NCBI GenBank assembly: GCA_016195805.1
Contig: JACPYT010000002.1
Span: forward strand, 62,001 to 126,000
DNA length: 64,000 nt
Origin: Hydrogenophilales bacterium
Lineage (GTDB): Bacteria; Pseudomonadota; Gammaproteobacteria; Burkholderiales; Thiobacillaceae
Direction: 5' to 3'
Made by a program: the position numbers and the translations under genes
In this document: positions 20,759 through 29,710 of the stretch, one piece after another
Layout of the letters: each line of letters starts with the position of its first letter
Numbering within the stretch: position 1 is the first letter of the stretch
Notes under the pieces: generated by a model
What the model saw: only the letters and a program-made list of their open reading frames with translations
What the model was told of the DNA's origin: nothing
Database searches by the model: none

Positions 20759-22161
20759 GCTTCATGCCGGTGGTTCTGTGGACCGACAGGCTCATCTTCG
20801 CGCTGCTGGCGGCGGTGCTGGAGCTGGTGTGGTTCATACGCCGCCACCCGCACCTGCGTGCGCCGTGGGCAGCCGTGGCGCGGCGTCCGATGGCGATGGG
20901 CGCGGCGCTGGTGCTGGCCGTATTCGTTGTCATCGGCCTGCTCGATTCGCTGCATTACCGCGAGCGGCTGCCCGACAGCCCGCCCGGTCAGCCGCAATAT
21001 TCGGTCGAGGTGCTGTCCGCGTTCGACGCGCTGGTGGGACCGCTGCGCACGCGGCAGGAAAAGACCTATTCTGCGCCGTTGGCAATGCAGTTGTATGCCA
21101 AGGAATTCATCGAGCGGGACGGTGCGACCGTGCGGGATTACCCGCGCCTGAAATACGGCGGCGCGCATCTGAAGCGGGCCGATGCGCGCGAGCCCGATAT
21201 CGTCAGACGCATTCTTGTCGGCCTGGCGCAGGGGCTGGCGGTCGGTTTGCTGCTGTTCGGTCTGCTCGCCGCCTGGCAGACGCGCCATCGCCACATGGTT
21301 TTCGGTACGTGGCTGACTGCCTGGGCGACCGGCCATCTCGGCTGGCCAGGCCGAACGATCGCCCTGACCGTGGCGTTGATGCTGATGCTGGGCATGGTGA
21401 CCTTCCACCTCGCCGCGGGCTACCACGTCTTCGGTACCGACAAGGTCGGACAGGATGTGCTGTACATCAGTCTCAAGAGCATCCGCACCGGTCTGGTGAT
21501 CGGCACGCTGACCACGCTGGTCACGCTGCCGCTCGCGATCGTGCTGGGGATTGCGGCTGGGTATTTCCGCGGTTGGGTCGACGACGTCATCCAGTATGTC
21601 TACACCGTGCTGAATTCGATCCCGGGCGTGTTGCTGATTGCGGCGGCCGTGCTGATCGTGCAGGTTGCCATCGAGGCCCATCCGGACCTGTTCGATACTG
21701 CCGCGGCACGCGCCGACATTCGTTTGCTGGCCTTGTGTCTCATCATGGGTGTGACCAGCTGGACCAGTCTCGCCCGCCTGCTGCGCGGCGAATCGCTCAA
21801 GCTGCGCACGCTCGATTATGTCGAAGCAGCGCGTGCGTTCGGCGTCTCGCACGCGCGCATCATCAGCCGCCACATTTTCCCCAACGTGTTTCACCTCGTG
21901 CTGATTGCGATCGTGCTGGATTTCTCGGGCCTGGTGCTCGCCGAGGCCGTGCTGTCCTATGTCGGTGTCGGTGTCGATCCCACCATGTACAGCTGGGGCA
22001 ACATGATCAACGGCGCGCGCCTCGAGCTGGCGCGCGAGCCCGTCGTCTGGTGGCAGCTCGGTGCGGCGTTCGCCTTCATGTTCACCCTGGTGCTGGCCGC
22101 CAACCTGTTTGCCGACGGCGTGCGCGATGCATTCGACCCGCGCCTGGAGGGACGTCGGTGA
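20755..22161 (+). CDS. ABC importer permease 2 (DppC/YejE type) with long N-terminal extension
   Basis: The C-terminal 270 residues are a normal DppC-like permease core, with the coupling loop DYVEAARAFGVSHARIISRH. The first 200 residues are extra: two or three hydrophobic segments (AALVLAVFVVIGLLD; AVGLLLFGLLAAW) around a soluble stretch that begins DSPPGQPQYSVEVLSAFDAL. YejE-type subunits also carry a long periplasmic insert, so this may be a divergent Yej system. The start was chosen because its ATG overlaps the previous stop; 468 residues in total. The stop overlaps the ATPase GTG start. Confidence 0.87.
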   Translation: MSFMPVVLWTDRLIFALLAAVLELVWFIRRHPHLRAPWAAVARRPMAMGAALVLAVFVVIGLLDSLHYRERLPDSPPGQPQYSVEVLSAFDALVGPLRTRQEKTYSAPLAMQLYAKEFIERDGATVRDYPRLKYGGAHLKRADAREPDIVRRILVGLAQGLAVGLLLFGLLAAWQTRHRHMVFGTWLTAWATGHLGWPGRTIALTVALMLMLGMVTFHLAAGYHVFGTDKVGQDVLYISLKSIRTGLVIGTLTTLVTLPLAIVLGIAAGYFRGWVDDVIQYVYTVLNSIPGVLLIAAAVLIVQVAIEAHPDLFDTAAARADIRLLALCLIMGVTSWTSLARLLRGESLKLRTLDYVEAARAFGVSHARIISRHIFPNVFHLVLIAIVLDFSGLVLAEAVLSYVGVGVDPTMYSWGNMINGARLELAREPVVWWQLGAAFAFMFTLVLAANLFADGVRDAFDPRLEGRR

Positions 22162-24122
22162 AGCCCCTGCTGCGCGTCGAAAACCTCGTCACGGCAATCG
22201 GCTCCGCACGCGTGGTCGATGGTGTGTCGTTCCACGTTGCGGCGGGCGAAACCTATGCCTTGCTGGGGGAATCGGGATGCGGCAAGTCGATGACGGCGTT
22301 ATCCCTCATGAGGTTATTGCCGGATGGCGGACGCATCGTGTCGGGTGCTGTGCAACTGGGCGAAACCGACGTGCTGGGCCTGCCCGAACGCGAGATGCGG
22401 CGTGTGCGCGGCGGGCAGATGGCGATGGTGTTCCAGGAGCCGATGCTGGCGCTGAACCCCGTCATCAAGGTGGGCGGGCAGATCGACGAGGCGCTGGCCC
22501 TGCACCAGGGCCTTGCCGGGCAGGCGGCGCGCGATGCGGCGCGCGCGCTGCTCGATGCGGTGGGCGTGCCGGATGCGGCGCGGCGGCTCGATACCTATCC
22601 GTTCGAGCTCTCGGGCGGCCTGCGCCAGCGGATGATGATCGCCATGGCGCTGGCGGGCGAGCCCGAACTGCTGATCGCCGACGAACCGACGACGGCACTC
22701 GACGTGACCATCCAGGCGCAGGTCCTCGACGTGCTGCGACGCCTGCGAACCGAGCGCCGGATGGGCATGCTGCTGATCACGCACGATCTCGGCGTGGTGG
22801 CCGAGAATGCCGATCGCGTGGGCGTGATGTATGCCGGCGAGCTGGTGGAGGAGGGCGCACGCGACACGTTCTTCGCGGCGCCGCAGCATCCCTACAGCCG
22901 CATGCTGTTCGAGGCGCTGCCACGTCCCGGCGACAGCGGGCGGCTGACCACGATTGCCGGCCAGGTGCCCAGGCTCGACGGTCAATTGCGCGGCTGCCGC
23001 TTTGCCCCGCGATGTCCGTTCGCGATCGCGCGCTGCCGCACGGAGTCGCCCGGCTGGCAGGATAGGGACGGCCAGCGTGTGCGCTGTCATCTGGCAGGTA
23101 GCTTGCCTGCGACCAGCGTGCGTGAACGGGTCGCCCACCTTGTCGCAGAGCATGTCTCGCAGCCGCTGCTGCAGGTGGAGGGCCTGAAAGTGCATTTCCC
23201 GATCCGGCGCGGTTTCATCCAGCGCACGGTGGGCCATGTGCATGCTGTGGACGACGTGAGCCTGGCGATCGAGGCCGGCCGCACGCTGGCCCTGGTGGGC
23301 GAATCGGGCTGCGGCAAGACGACGGTGGGCAAGGCCTTGCTGCGGTTGATCGAGCCGACTGCAGGCACCATCCTGCTGGGCGGCGAGACCATCACCGCGA
23401 AGAATGCGCCCACCCTGCGGCGGCAGGCGCAGATGGTATTCCAGGACCCGTTCAGTTCGCTCAATCCGCGTATGCGGGTGGCGGACATCCTGCTCGAAGG
23501 CATGGACGCGCTGGGCGTGGGGGCAGCGGGTACGCGTCGCGACGCGATAGCCCGGCTGCTGCGTCAGGTCGGGCTGCCGGACGATGCGGGCGACCGCTAT
23601 CCGCATGCGTTTTCCGGGGGCCAGCGGCAGCGCATCGCCATTGCGCGGGCGCTGGCGGTGTCGCCGCGGCTGGTGATCTGCGACGAGCCGACCAGCGCGC
23701 TCGACGTGTCGGTGCAGGCGCAGATACTGAACCTGCTGAAGGACCTGCAGGCCGAACTGGGCTTGGCTTATCTTTTCATCACGCACAATCTCGCCGTGGT
23801 GGAATATCTGGCGCACGACGTGGCGGTGATGTATCTCGGGCGTATCGTCGAACAGGGCCCCGCTGCCGAGGTGCTGCGCGCGCCGCGCCATCCCTATACG
23901 CAGGCGCTGGTGAGCGCGGTACCGCGCATCGAGCCGCAGATCGGGCAGAGCATCATTCGCCTGGCCGGCGACCAGCCGTCGCCGCTCAATCCACCGAATG
24001 GCTGCCATTTCCACCCGCGCTGTCCGCAGGCCGGCGCGGTGTGCCGGCAAACCTACCCCGGGCAGACCGATCTGGGCGGCGGGCACTGGGTACGCTGCCA
24101 CTGGGTGGCGGGACAGGTTTAA
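22158..24122 (+). CDS. Fused double ABC ATPase of the peptide importer (DppD-DppF / YejF type)
   Basis: Two complete ATPase modules sit in one 654-residue chain. Module one has Walker A GESGCGKS (about residue 37), signature LSGGLRQRM and Walker [13 protein letters not shown]; module two has GESGCGKT (about residue 385), FSGGQRQRI and [12 protein letters not shown]. Each ends with the cysteine-bearing oligopeptide-transporter C-terminal motif ([10 protein letters not shown] and [10 protein letters not shown]). The GTG start overlaps the permease stop (GTGA). A fused ATPase is also the plan of E. coli YejF. An open frame continues far upstream but there it only shadows the permease gene. Confidence 0.93.
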   Translation: MKPLLRVENLVTAIGSARVVDGVSFHVAAGETYALLGESGCGKSMTALSLMRLLPDGGRIVSGAVQLGETDVLGLPEREMRRVRGGQMAMVFQEPMLALNPVIKVGGQIDEALALHQGLAGQAARDAARALLDAVGVPDAARRLDTYPFELSGGLRQRMMIAMALAGEPELLIADEPTTALDVTIQAQVLDVLRRLRTERRMGMLLITHDLGVVAENADRVGVMYAGELVEEGARDTFFAAPQHPYSRMLFEALPRPGDSGRLTTIAGQVPRLDGQLRGCRFAPRCPFAIARCRTESPGWQDRDGQRVRCHLAGSLPATSVRERVAHLVAEHVSQPLLQVEGLKVHFPIRRGFIQRTVGHVHAVDDVSLAIEAGRTLALVGESGCGKTTVGKALLRLIEPTAGTILLGGETITAKNAPTLRRQAQMVFQDPFSSLNPRMRVADILLEGMDALGVGAAGTRRDAIARLLRQVGLPDDAGDRYPHAFSGGQRQRIAIARALAVSPRLVICDEPTSALDVSVQAQILNLLKDLQAELGLAYLFITHNLAVVEYLAHDVAVMYLGRIVEQGPAAEVLRAPRHPYTQALVSAVPRIEPQIGQSIIRLAGDQPSPLNPPNGCHFHPRCPQAGAVCRQTYPGQTDLGGGHWVRCHWVAGQV

Positions 24123-24145
24123 GTTTTTCCGAAACGGAGTGCTAA

Positions 24146-24343
24146 TTGAAAACCGCTAAACACAGTCGAAATTTCTGGCTCGGCAACGGCATCCTGGCCG
24201 TGGCGATGCTGACCCTGTTGTTCATGGGGCCGCTTTCCGATGCGCTGGGCATCTGGGCAGCGGTGATATGGATGGTGCTGGCCGCGGCGGGGATGGCGCT
24301 GGTGATGTCGGACAAGTCGAGCGAACCGCCCGAATCGGACTGA
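24146..24343 (+). CDS. Small two-helix membrane protein of unknown function
   Basis: A 65-residue product with two hydrophobic segments (GILAVAMLTLLFMGPLSDALG and IWAAVIWMVLAAAGMALVM) and a short acidic tail DKSSEPPESD. The start appears to be TTG, preceded by a good CGGAG site. It follows the ABC operon by 23 bases and could be its last gene, or independent. No family recognised. Confidence 0.6.
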   Translation: MKTAKHSRNFWLGNGILAVAMLTLLFMGPLSDALGIWAAVIWMVLAAAGMALVMSDKSSEPPESD

Positions 24344-24346
24344 CTC

Positions 24347-24437
24347 GGGCCTGTTAACGCTAATTTCAATGGCTCGCTTCGCGGACTGCATCCCGAAGCG
24401 GACCCGTCGCAGGCGCGATATTAGCGTTAACAGGCCC
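24347..24437. repeat. 91-bp element with perfect 18-bp terminal inverted repeats (MITE-like)
   Basis: GGGCCTGTTAACGCTAAT at the left end is repeated as its exact reverse complement at the right end. Between them, CGCTTCG and CGAAGCG (24375-24381 and 24394-24400) make an inner seven-pair stem. The unit lies in the gap between two converging genes, four bases after one stop and eleven before the other. The ends look like insertion-sequence termini, but no clear target duplication is visible and no transposase is near. As RNA it would fold into a long hairpin and could also act as a transcription barrier. Confidence 0.7.
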
Positions 24438-24447
24438 TAGTGTTTTT

Positions 24448-26022
24448 TCAGGGTTTCCTGACCGTGACCGTTTGGCCTGCGCGGACCGTACTGCGTTTTC
24501 TGAAAACAGGATTCCACTTCCTGATCTCTGCCAGGCTAATATCGAATCGCTGGGCAATGGCGCTCAGCGTGTCGCCTCGCCTGGCGGTGTAGTGTGCCGG
24601 GCGCGAGGGTTTGGCGGGCCGGGGCGTGTAGGCAACGGGCTGGATGGCCGCCGTCCCCGGGTCTGCTTGCGTCGTGGAAGGAAGACGCAGGGTCTGGCCT
24701 GCCGTGAGGCGTCCGTTGAGGCCGGGGTTGGCATCGCCGAGTTCGGCGACGGTCAGGCCGTAGCGGCGGGAGATGCTGAACAGGGTGTCGCCGCGCTGCA
24801 CCTCGAGTCGAGTCGGCATGGTTTCTGCCGCCGGCTGGGGGGCATCGGTTCGGGTCACCACAGCCGCGCCGCGGTTCCTGACGGGGACCAGGATGGCCTG
24901 TTCGCGCACCAGTTTGCCGCGCTTCAGATGGAACTGGTTGTGTTCCTCGAGACTGGCAAGGCTGACACCGAAGCGTTGGGCAATGGTCTGGGGACGCTCA
25001 CCCTTTTGTGCGGTGTAGGGCTGCCAGGCGTCCCAGTTTCCGGTTTCCAGATTGCGCTGGAAGGCGTCGGTCTTGTCGACCGGCACCAGCAGGTTGACCG
25101 GCGTGTCGGAACGGATGAGCTTGCGTGGGAAGGCGGCGTTCAGCGCAACGAAATCATCCCGGCTCATGCCCGCCAGTCGCGCGGCGGAACGAATGTCCAT
25201 GTTGGCATGGACGGTGACTTCTTTGAAGTAGGGCTGGTTGGGCAGTGCGTCGATGGCGATGCCGTAGTGCGCGGGATTGAGTACCAGATCCCGGATGGCG
25301 AGGAGCTTGGGAACGTAATGCCGGGTCTCGTTGGGCAGGGGCAGGCTGGCGTAATCGGTAGGCAGGCCCTGCTGGACGTTTTTCTGGATTGCGCGGGTGA
25401 CGCAGCCTTCGCCGCAGTTGTATGCAGCCAGCGCCAGTTCCCAGTCGCCAAAATCGAGATAGAGCTTGCCCAGGTAGTCGAGCGCGGCCTCGGTGGCGGC
25501 GGTGAAATCACGGCGGCCGTCATACCAGGCATCCTGCTTGAGCCCATAGAGGCGCGCGGTCGACGGCATGAACTGCCAGATGCCCGAAGCCGCGGCAGGC
25601 GATTCCGCCGTGGGATTGAACGCGCTTTCGACCATCGGCAGCAGGGCGATTTCCATCGGCATCGCGCGGCGGTCGACTTCCTGGACGATATGGAACAGGT
25701 AGCGGCGCGAGCGGTCGATCATGCGGCGCACATACTCCGGTCGCGCTGCGTACCAGGCTTCATGAAGGGCGACGAGCGGGTTCTTGGACGCATCGTCGTC
25801 GATCTTGAACCCGCTGCGGATGCGTTGCCAGACGTCGTCCGTACTGGCGGCTTCGGCTGGGGATTCGCTGGCGGACGTGTCGCTGTCCGTGTTGACATCC
25901 CATTCCAGCGTCTGGATTCCGGCGCCGGGATCTGCCGCATGCACCGACGGGATGGAGAGTGCCGCGAGAACAGCCAGACTGAGCAGATTTAATTTGATTT
26001 CGGCCAATTTGATTCCGGGCAA
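24448..26022 (-). CDS. mltD: Membrane-bound lytic murein transglycosylase D with three LysM domains
   Basis: MltD cleaves peptidoglycan glycan strands. A signal peptide ends near ALSIPSVHA (residue 29). The transglycosylase domain at about 115-235 has the catalytic glutamate in MVESAFNP and the family motif ASGIWQFMPSTARLYGL. Three LysM repeats follow (starting near residues 335, 410 and 478), for example RRGDTLSAIAQRFDISLAEI, one more than in E. coli MltD. The start is a TTG with no strong ribosome site, so the first residues are uncertain. It lacks an obvious lipobox, so it may be periplasmic and not lipid-anchored. gloB lies upstream on the same strand, as in many proteobacteria. Confidence 0.93.
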   Translation of the reverse strand: MPGIKLAEIKLNLLSLAVLAALSIPSVHAADPGAGIQTLEWDVNTDSDTSASESPAEAASTDDVWQRIRSGFKIDDDASKNPLVALHEAWYAARPEYVRRMIDRSRRYLFHIVQEVDRRAMPMEIALLPMVESAFNPTAESPAAASGIWQFMPSTARLYGLKQDAWYDGRRDFTAATEAALDYLGKLYLDFGDWELALAAYNCGEGCVTRAIQKNVQQGLPTDYASLPLPNETRHYVPKLLAIRDLVLNPAHYGIAIDALPNQPYFKEVTVHANMDIRSAARLAGMSRDDFVALNAAFPRKLIRSDTPVNLLVPVDKTDAFQRNLETGNWDAWQPYTAQKGERPQTIAQRFGVSLASLEEHNQFHLKRGKLVREQAILVPVRNRGAAVVTRTDAPQPAAETMPTRLEVQRGDTLFSISRRYGLTVAELGDANPGLNGRLTAGQTLRLPSTTQADPGTAAIQPVAYTPRPAKPSRPAHYTARRGDTLSAIAQRFDISLAEIRKWNPVFRKRSTVRAGQTVTVRKP

Positions 26023-26077
26023 AGACGGTCTCCCGTACTCAATAACTTCCTCATCCTAAGGGGCAGGAGGGGGTTGG

Positions 26078-26848
26078 TCAACCGTCCCAGACATCCTTGG
26101 CGGCCCGGATCGCGCCGAATACCTCGGCGGGCGTGGGGTGCGGGCGATTCAGATAACGGCCGGCAAAGACCGTCATATCGGGATCATGGAAGCGCAGGAA
26201 GGGATTGGTGGCTTTTTCCAGCGCCAGGGTCGACGGCAGGGTGGGGCGATTCTGTGCGCGCAGGGCACGGTCGGACCGTTCGCGCGCGAGCAGCGCCGGA
26301 TTGGCGCCATCGATGGTTTTGGCAAAGTCAATATTGCTCAAGGTGTATTCGTGCGCGCAGCAGACCCGGGTAGTATCGGGCAGCGCTAGAATGGCATCGA
26401 GGCTGGCGGCCATTGTCGCGGGGCTGCCTTCGAACAGTTTCCCGCAGCCGCACCCGAATACGGTATCGCCGCAAAACAGGTTGCCGGGGCCGACATAGCT
26501 GATGTGGTCGAGCGTGTGGCCCGGGGTGGCCAATACCTTGAAATGCAGATTCGGTTCGGCGATATCCACCGAATCGCCGCCACGCAGGACGTGGGTGACG
26601 GCAGGAATGCGCGGGTTGTCCGGTGCGTAGATGGGGCAATGGTAGCGTTGACGCAGCAGGACGTTGCCGCCAGTATGGTCGCGGTGATGGTGAGTGATCA
26701 GGACGGCGGTCAGGGTGAGCCGATGGGCGTCGAGAAAGGCGATCAGCGGCGCGGGGTCGCCGGGGTCGACGGCGACGGCATGCTGGCCGTCGTGCCATAC
26801 CCAGATGTAGTTGTCTTTGAACGCGGGCAGGGGAATGAGTGTCGACAT
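26078..26848 (-). CDS. gloB: Hydroxyacylglutathione hydrolase (glyoxalase II)
   Basis: GloB hydrolyses S-lactoylglutathione, finishing methylglyoxal detoxification. The 256-residue metallo-beta-lactamase fold shows the binuclear metal motif THHHRDHTGGN near residue 53, the next ligand in TPGHTLDH and the third in CCAHEYTLSN, where the tyrosine and asparagine contact glutathione. It is divergent from the methyltransferase-rnhA-dnaQ cluster across only 29 bases, the same order seen in many beta- and gammaproteobacteria. Confidence 0.95.
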   Translation of the reverse strand: MSTLIPLPAFKDNYIWVWHDGQHAVAVDPGDPAPLIAFLDAHRLTLTAVLITHHHRDHTGGNVLLRQRYHCPIYAPDNPRIPAVTHVLRGGDSVDIAEPNLHFKVLATPGHTLDHISYVGPGNLFCGDTVFGCGCGKLFEGSPATMAASLDAILALPDTTRVCCAHEYTLSNIDFAKTIDGANPALLARERSDRALRAQNRPTLPSTLALEKATNPFLRFHDPDMTVFAGRYLNRPHPTPAEVFGAIRAAKDVWDG

Positions 26849-26877
26849 AATGGGGCTGCCAGACAGGAGGAAGGACT

Positions 26878-27615
26878 ATGTTATCCAAGCTGAATGCCGG
26901 ATGGTTTGAAACCCCGCTCGGACAACACCTGCTGTTTCGCGAACAGCGCTATTTCGACCGCGCCGTGTCGGATGTGTTCGGCTTCAATGCGGTGCAGGTG
27001 GGGCTGCCGGAGATCGATTTCCTGCGCAACAGCCGTATCCCGCTGCGCTTGACGTGTGCGGTGGAAACACCTTCCCAGGTGCAGGCCGACCCCATGTTTT
27101 TGCCGTTCGAGAGCCAGTCGCTCGACCTGCTGCTGCTGCCGCATGTGCTGGAATTCAGTTCCAACCCACACCAGGTGCTGCGCGAGGCCGAGCGGGTGTT
27201 GCGCCCGGAAGGCCGGCTGGTGCTGGCCGGGTTCAACCCGCGCAGCCTGTGGGGGCTGGTGCGCAAGCTGCAGGGCGGCGAACGCGGTTATCCGTGGAAC
27301 GGCAACTTCCTGAACATTTCGCGGGTGAAGGACTGGATGGTGCTGCTGGGACTCGAGGTAGCGGCGGGCAGCATGTGCTGCTACCGTCCGCCGGTCAACC
27401 GCGAGAACTGGCTGCGCCGTCTGCGCTTCATGGAACCGGCCGGCGACCGCTGGTGGGCCATGGGCGGCGGCGTGTATTTCCTGCAGGCGGTGAAACGCGT
27501 GCAGGGCATGAACATCATCCTGCCGCAGTGGACCACGCCGGTGACGCAACGCCTGTTGTCGCCCGCGGCCAAGGTGGTCAATCTCAAACAGTATCGGGTC
27601 CGTCGTGAACGCTGA
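26878..27615 (+). CDS. Class I SAM-dependent methyltransferase-like protein
   Basis: A 245-residue protein. The middle part ([40 protein letters not shown], split here across about residues 81-120) is the post-motif-I half of a methyltransferase of the UbiE/COQ5 type. The usual glycine-rich SAM motif (VLDLGCGTG) is not visible; that place is taken by [19 protein letters not shown]. It may bind SAM weakly, or not at all. A strong GGAGGAAGG site fixes the start. Its last 11 bases overlap rnhA. Proteins of this type are found beside gloB and rnhA in many proteobacteria, but their substrate is not known. Confidence 0.75.
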   Translation: MLSKLNAGWFETPLGQHLLFREQRYFDRAVSDVFGFNAVQVGLPEIDFLRNSRIPLRLTCAVETPSQVQADPMFLPFESQSLDLLLLPHVLEFSSNPHQVLREAERVLRPEGRLVLAGFNPRSLWGLVRKLQGGERGYPWNGNFLNISRVKDWMVLLGLEVAAGSMCCYRPPVNRENWLRRLRFMEPAGDRWWAMGGGVYFLQAVKRVQGMNIILPQWTTPVTQRLLSPAAKVVNLKQYRVRRER

Positions 27616-28053
27616 CACCATTTATATCTATAGCGATGGCGCCTGCAAGGGCAATCCCGGCGTGGGCGGCTGGGGCGCCCTGCTGGTGGCGGGCGGGCAC
27701 CGCAAGGAAATCAGCGGCGGCGAGGCCAACACCACCAACAACCGCATGGAAATGACCGCGGTGATTCGTGCGCTGGAATCGCTCAAGCGCCCGTCCACGG
27801 TCGAGGTCCACACCGATTCGCAATACGTGCAGAAAGGCATCAGCGAATGGATGCCCGGCTGGAAGCGGCGCAACTGGCGCACCGCCGACGGCAAGCCGGT
27901 GAAGAACCAGGACCTGTGGCTGCAACTGGATGCCCTTTCGCAGCTGCACCGCATCGAATGGAAATGGGTGCGCGGCCACGCCGGCCATCCCGAGAACGAG
28001 CGCGCCGACGCACTGGCCAATCTTGGCGTGCTGCAGACACAACAACACTGACA
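27605..28053 (+). CDS. rnhA: Ribonuclease HI
   Basis: RNase HI removes RNA from RNA-DNA hybrids. All catalytic acids are in place: the aspartate of [19 protein letters not shown], the glutamate of NRMEMTAV, the aspartate of VHTDSQYV, and the last in [12 protein letters not shown], with the flexible-loop histidine of GHAGH. The 148-residue length matches E. coli RnhA. The start is GTG inside the end of the methyltransferase gene, an 11-base overlap that suggests coupled translation. The dnaQ gene follows at once. Confidence 0.95.
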
Positions 28054-28757
28054 TGCGACAGATCATCCTCGATACCGAAACCACCGGCCTGGATCCCAAC
28101 CAGGGGCACCGCATCATCGAAGTGGCGGCGGTGGAAATGGTCAACCGCCGGCTCACCGGCAACCATCTGCACCGCTATGTGAACCCCGATCGCGACATCG
28201 ACGCCGGCGCGATGCAGGTACACGGCATCACCCCCGAATTCCTGCAGGACAAGCCGCGCTTTGCCGACGTCGCGCGCGAGTTCGTCGACTTCATCCGGGG
28301 GGCCGAACTGATCATCCACAACGCGCCCTTCGACGTTGGCTTCCTCAACATGGAACTGCGCCTGCTCGAGATGCCACTGCTGGCCACCTGGTGCGAGGGC
28401 GTGACCGACACGCTGGCGATGGCCAAGGCCCTGCATCCCGGCCAGCGCAACAATCTGGATGCGCTGTGCAAACGCTATGGTGTCGACAATACTGCCCGTA
28501 CGCTGCACGGCGCGCTGCTCGACTGCGAACTGCTGGCGGCAGTGTACCTCGCGCTGACGCGCGGTCAGGAAAGCCTGTCGATCGGGCTGGAGGTGCGCGG
28601 TGCACAGGCCGACCGGGCTGCCGCGCGGGCGCGTCCCAAGCCCGTACTGTTGCAGGCGACCGTTGACGAACTGGCCGCCCATGCAAGCCTGCTCGAAGCC
28701 ATCGCCAAGGAAAGCAAGGGGGCCTGCTTGTGGGCTGAGGGGCAGGAGGCGATTTGA
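28053..28757 (+). CDS. dnaQ: DNA polymerase III epsilon subunit (proofreading 3'-5' exonuclease)
   Basis: DnaQ proofreads for the replicative polymerase. The three exonuclease motifs are present: Exo I ILDTETTGLDP at residues 5-15, Exo II HNAPFDVGFLNMEL, and Exo III with the histidine in LHGALLDCELLAAVYL. At 234 residues it has the length of E. coli DnaQ, with a C-terminal part that would bind the alpha subunit. The start ATG abuts the rnhA stop. rnhA and dnaQ are neighbours in E. coli too, there divergent. The stop overlaps the next gene's TTG start (TTGA). Confidence 0.95.
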   Translation: MRQIILDTETTGLDPNQGHRIIEVAAVEMVNRRLTGNHLHRYVNPDRDIDAGAMQVHGITPEFLQDKPRFADVAREFVDFIRGAELIIHNAPFDVGFLNMELRLLEMPLLATWCEGVTDTLAMAKALHPGQRNNLDALCKRYGVDNTARTLHGALLDCELLAAVYLALTRGQESLSIGLEVRGAQADRAAARARPKPVLLQATVDELAAHASLLEAIAKESKGACLWAEGQEAI

Positions 28758-29710
28758 CGTTTTTCGGGGCGGCGGCCAGAGGAACTGCGCTCCAGCGTAT
28801 CGTTCGGCTGGGGCTGGCCTGCGCCTGTCTGGCCGTCGTGTCGGCGCAGGCTGTTGCGGCGCGCGTGGCGGTGGTACTGAGCGAAGATGCGGCACCCTAC
28901 CAGGAGGTCTATCAGGTCATCCGGGCGCATCTGGACGATAGCTCCAACGAAGCCAGCCGGATCTATGTCGAAGGCCTGACCGCCGCTTCGTTGAATGACG
29001 TCCGCCTCGCCGTGGCGGTAGGCGTGGGGGCGGCCGATGCGCTGGCCGCGCTGCCGGAGCGCCCCCCTGTGCTGGCCATCCTGGTGCCGCGCGCCTGGTA
29101 TCTCAAAACAGGGCGTTCGCGCTTGAGTGCCGGCGGTCGTCGCAGCCAGTCGGCCATTTACCTCGATCAACCCTTCGAGCGTCAGGCGCTTCTGATCCGC
29201 CTGGCTTTACCCGACGTGCGGCGGGTAGGCGTTCTGTTGAGTACCGAGCAGAGTGGCTTGGTGAGCGAACTGGACGAGGCGCTGCGTGCACAGCGGCTCA
29301 GCCTGGTCTCTGCCACGCTGACGGAGGGCGAGCGCCTGATCACTCCGCTGGAAACAGTGTTGTCGGAAGCCGATTTGCTGCTGGCGTTGCCGGATCCGCT
29401 GGTATTCAACCGTAACACGGCGCAGAGCCTTTTTCTGACCTCCTACCGCTATCGCGATCCGGTGCTGGGGTATTCGCGTTCGCTGACGCGGGCGGGCGCG
29501 CTCCTGTCGCTGCACTCCAGCCCGGCGCAAATCGGCCGTCAGGCCGCCGAATGGATCAGCAACGCCATTCAGGGCGGCGCGGTGCGTCTGCCGCCGCCGG
29601 CCTATCCCAGCTATTTCAGCGTTTCAATCAATGATCAGGTGGCGCGCTCGCTCGGTTTCACTTTGCCGTCCGAAGCCGAGCTGGAAAAGCGTCTGGGAGG
29701 GGAGAACTGA
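28754..29710 (+). CDS. Periplasmic binding protein (ABC-type substrate-binding, COG2984-like)
   Basis: A 318-residue secreted protein with a signal peptide to about residue 37 (ACLAVVSAQAVAA). The rest has two Rossmann-like lobes and resembles the orphan ABC substrate-binding proteins of the TrpX/COG2984 type, for example in VRRVGVLLSTEQSGLVSELDEAL and the late SLHSSPAQIGRQAAEWI. No permease or ATPase is beside it. Instead, its stop overlaps the start of a membrane GGDEF/EAL gene by one base, which suggests that it presents a ligand to that sensor. It starts with TTG, overlapping the dnaQ stop. The ligand is unknown. Confidence 0.72.
   Translation: MTFFGAAARGTALQRIVRLGLACACLAVVSAQAVAARVAVVLSEDAAPYQEVYQVIRAHLDDSSNEASRIYVEGLTAASLNDVRLAVAVGVGAADALAALPERPPVLAILVPRAWYLKTGRSRLSAGGRRSQSAIYLDQPFERQALLIRLALPDVRRVGVLLSTEQSGLVSELDEALRAQRLSLVSATLTEGERLITPLETVLSEADLLLALPDPLVFNRNTAQSLFLTSYRYRDPVLGYSRSLTRAGALLSLHSSPAQIGRQAAEWISNAIQGGAVRLPPPAYPSYFSVSINDQVARSLGFTLPSEAELEKRLGGEN

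Noticed and set aside
22158..24122. Possible frameshift joining two separate ATPase genes
   Set aside because: Both ATPase modules lie in one uninterrupted frame with a normal linker, as in YejF, so it is a natural fusion.
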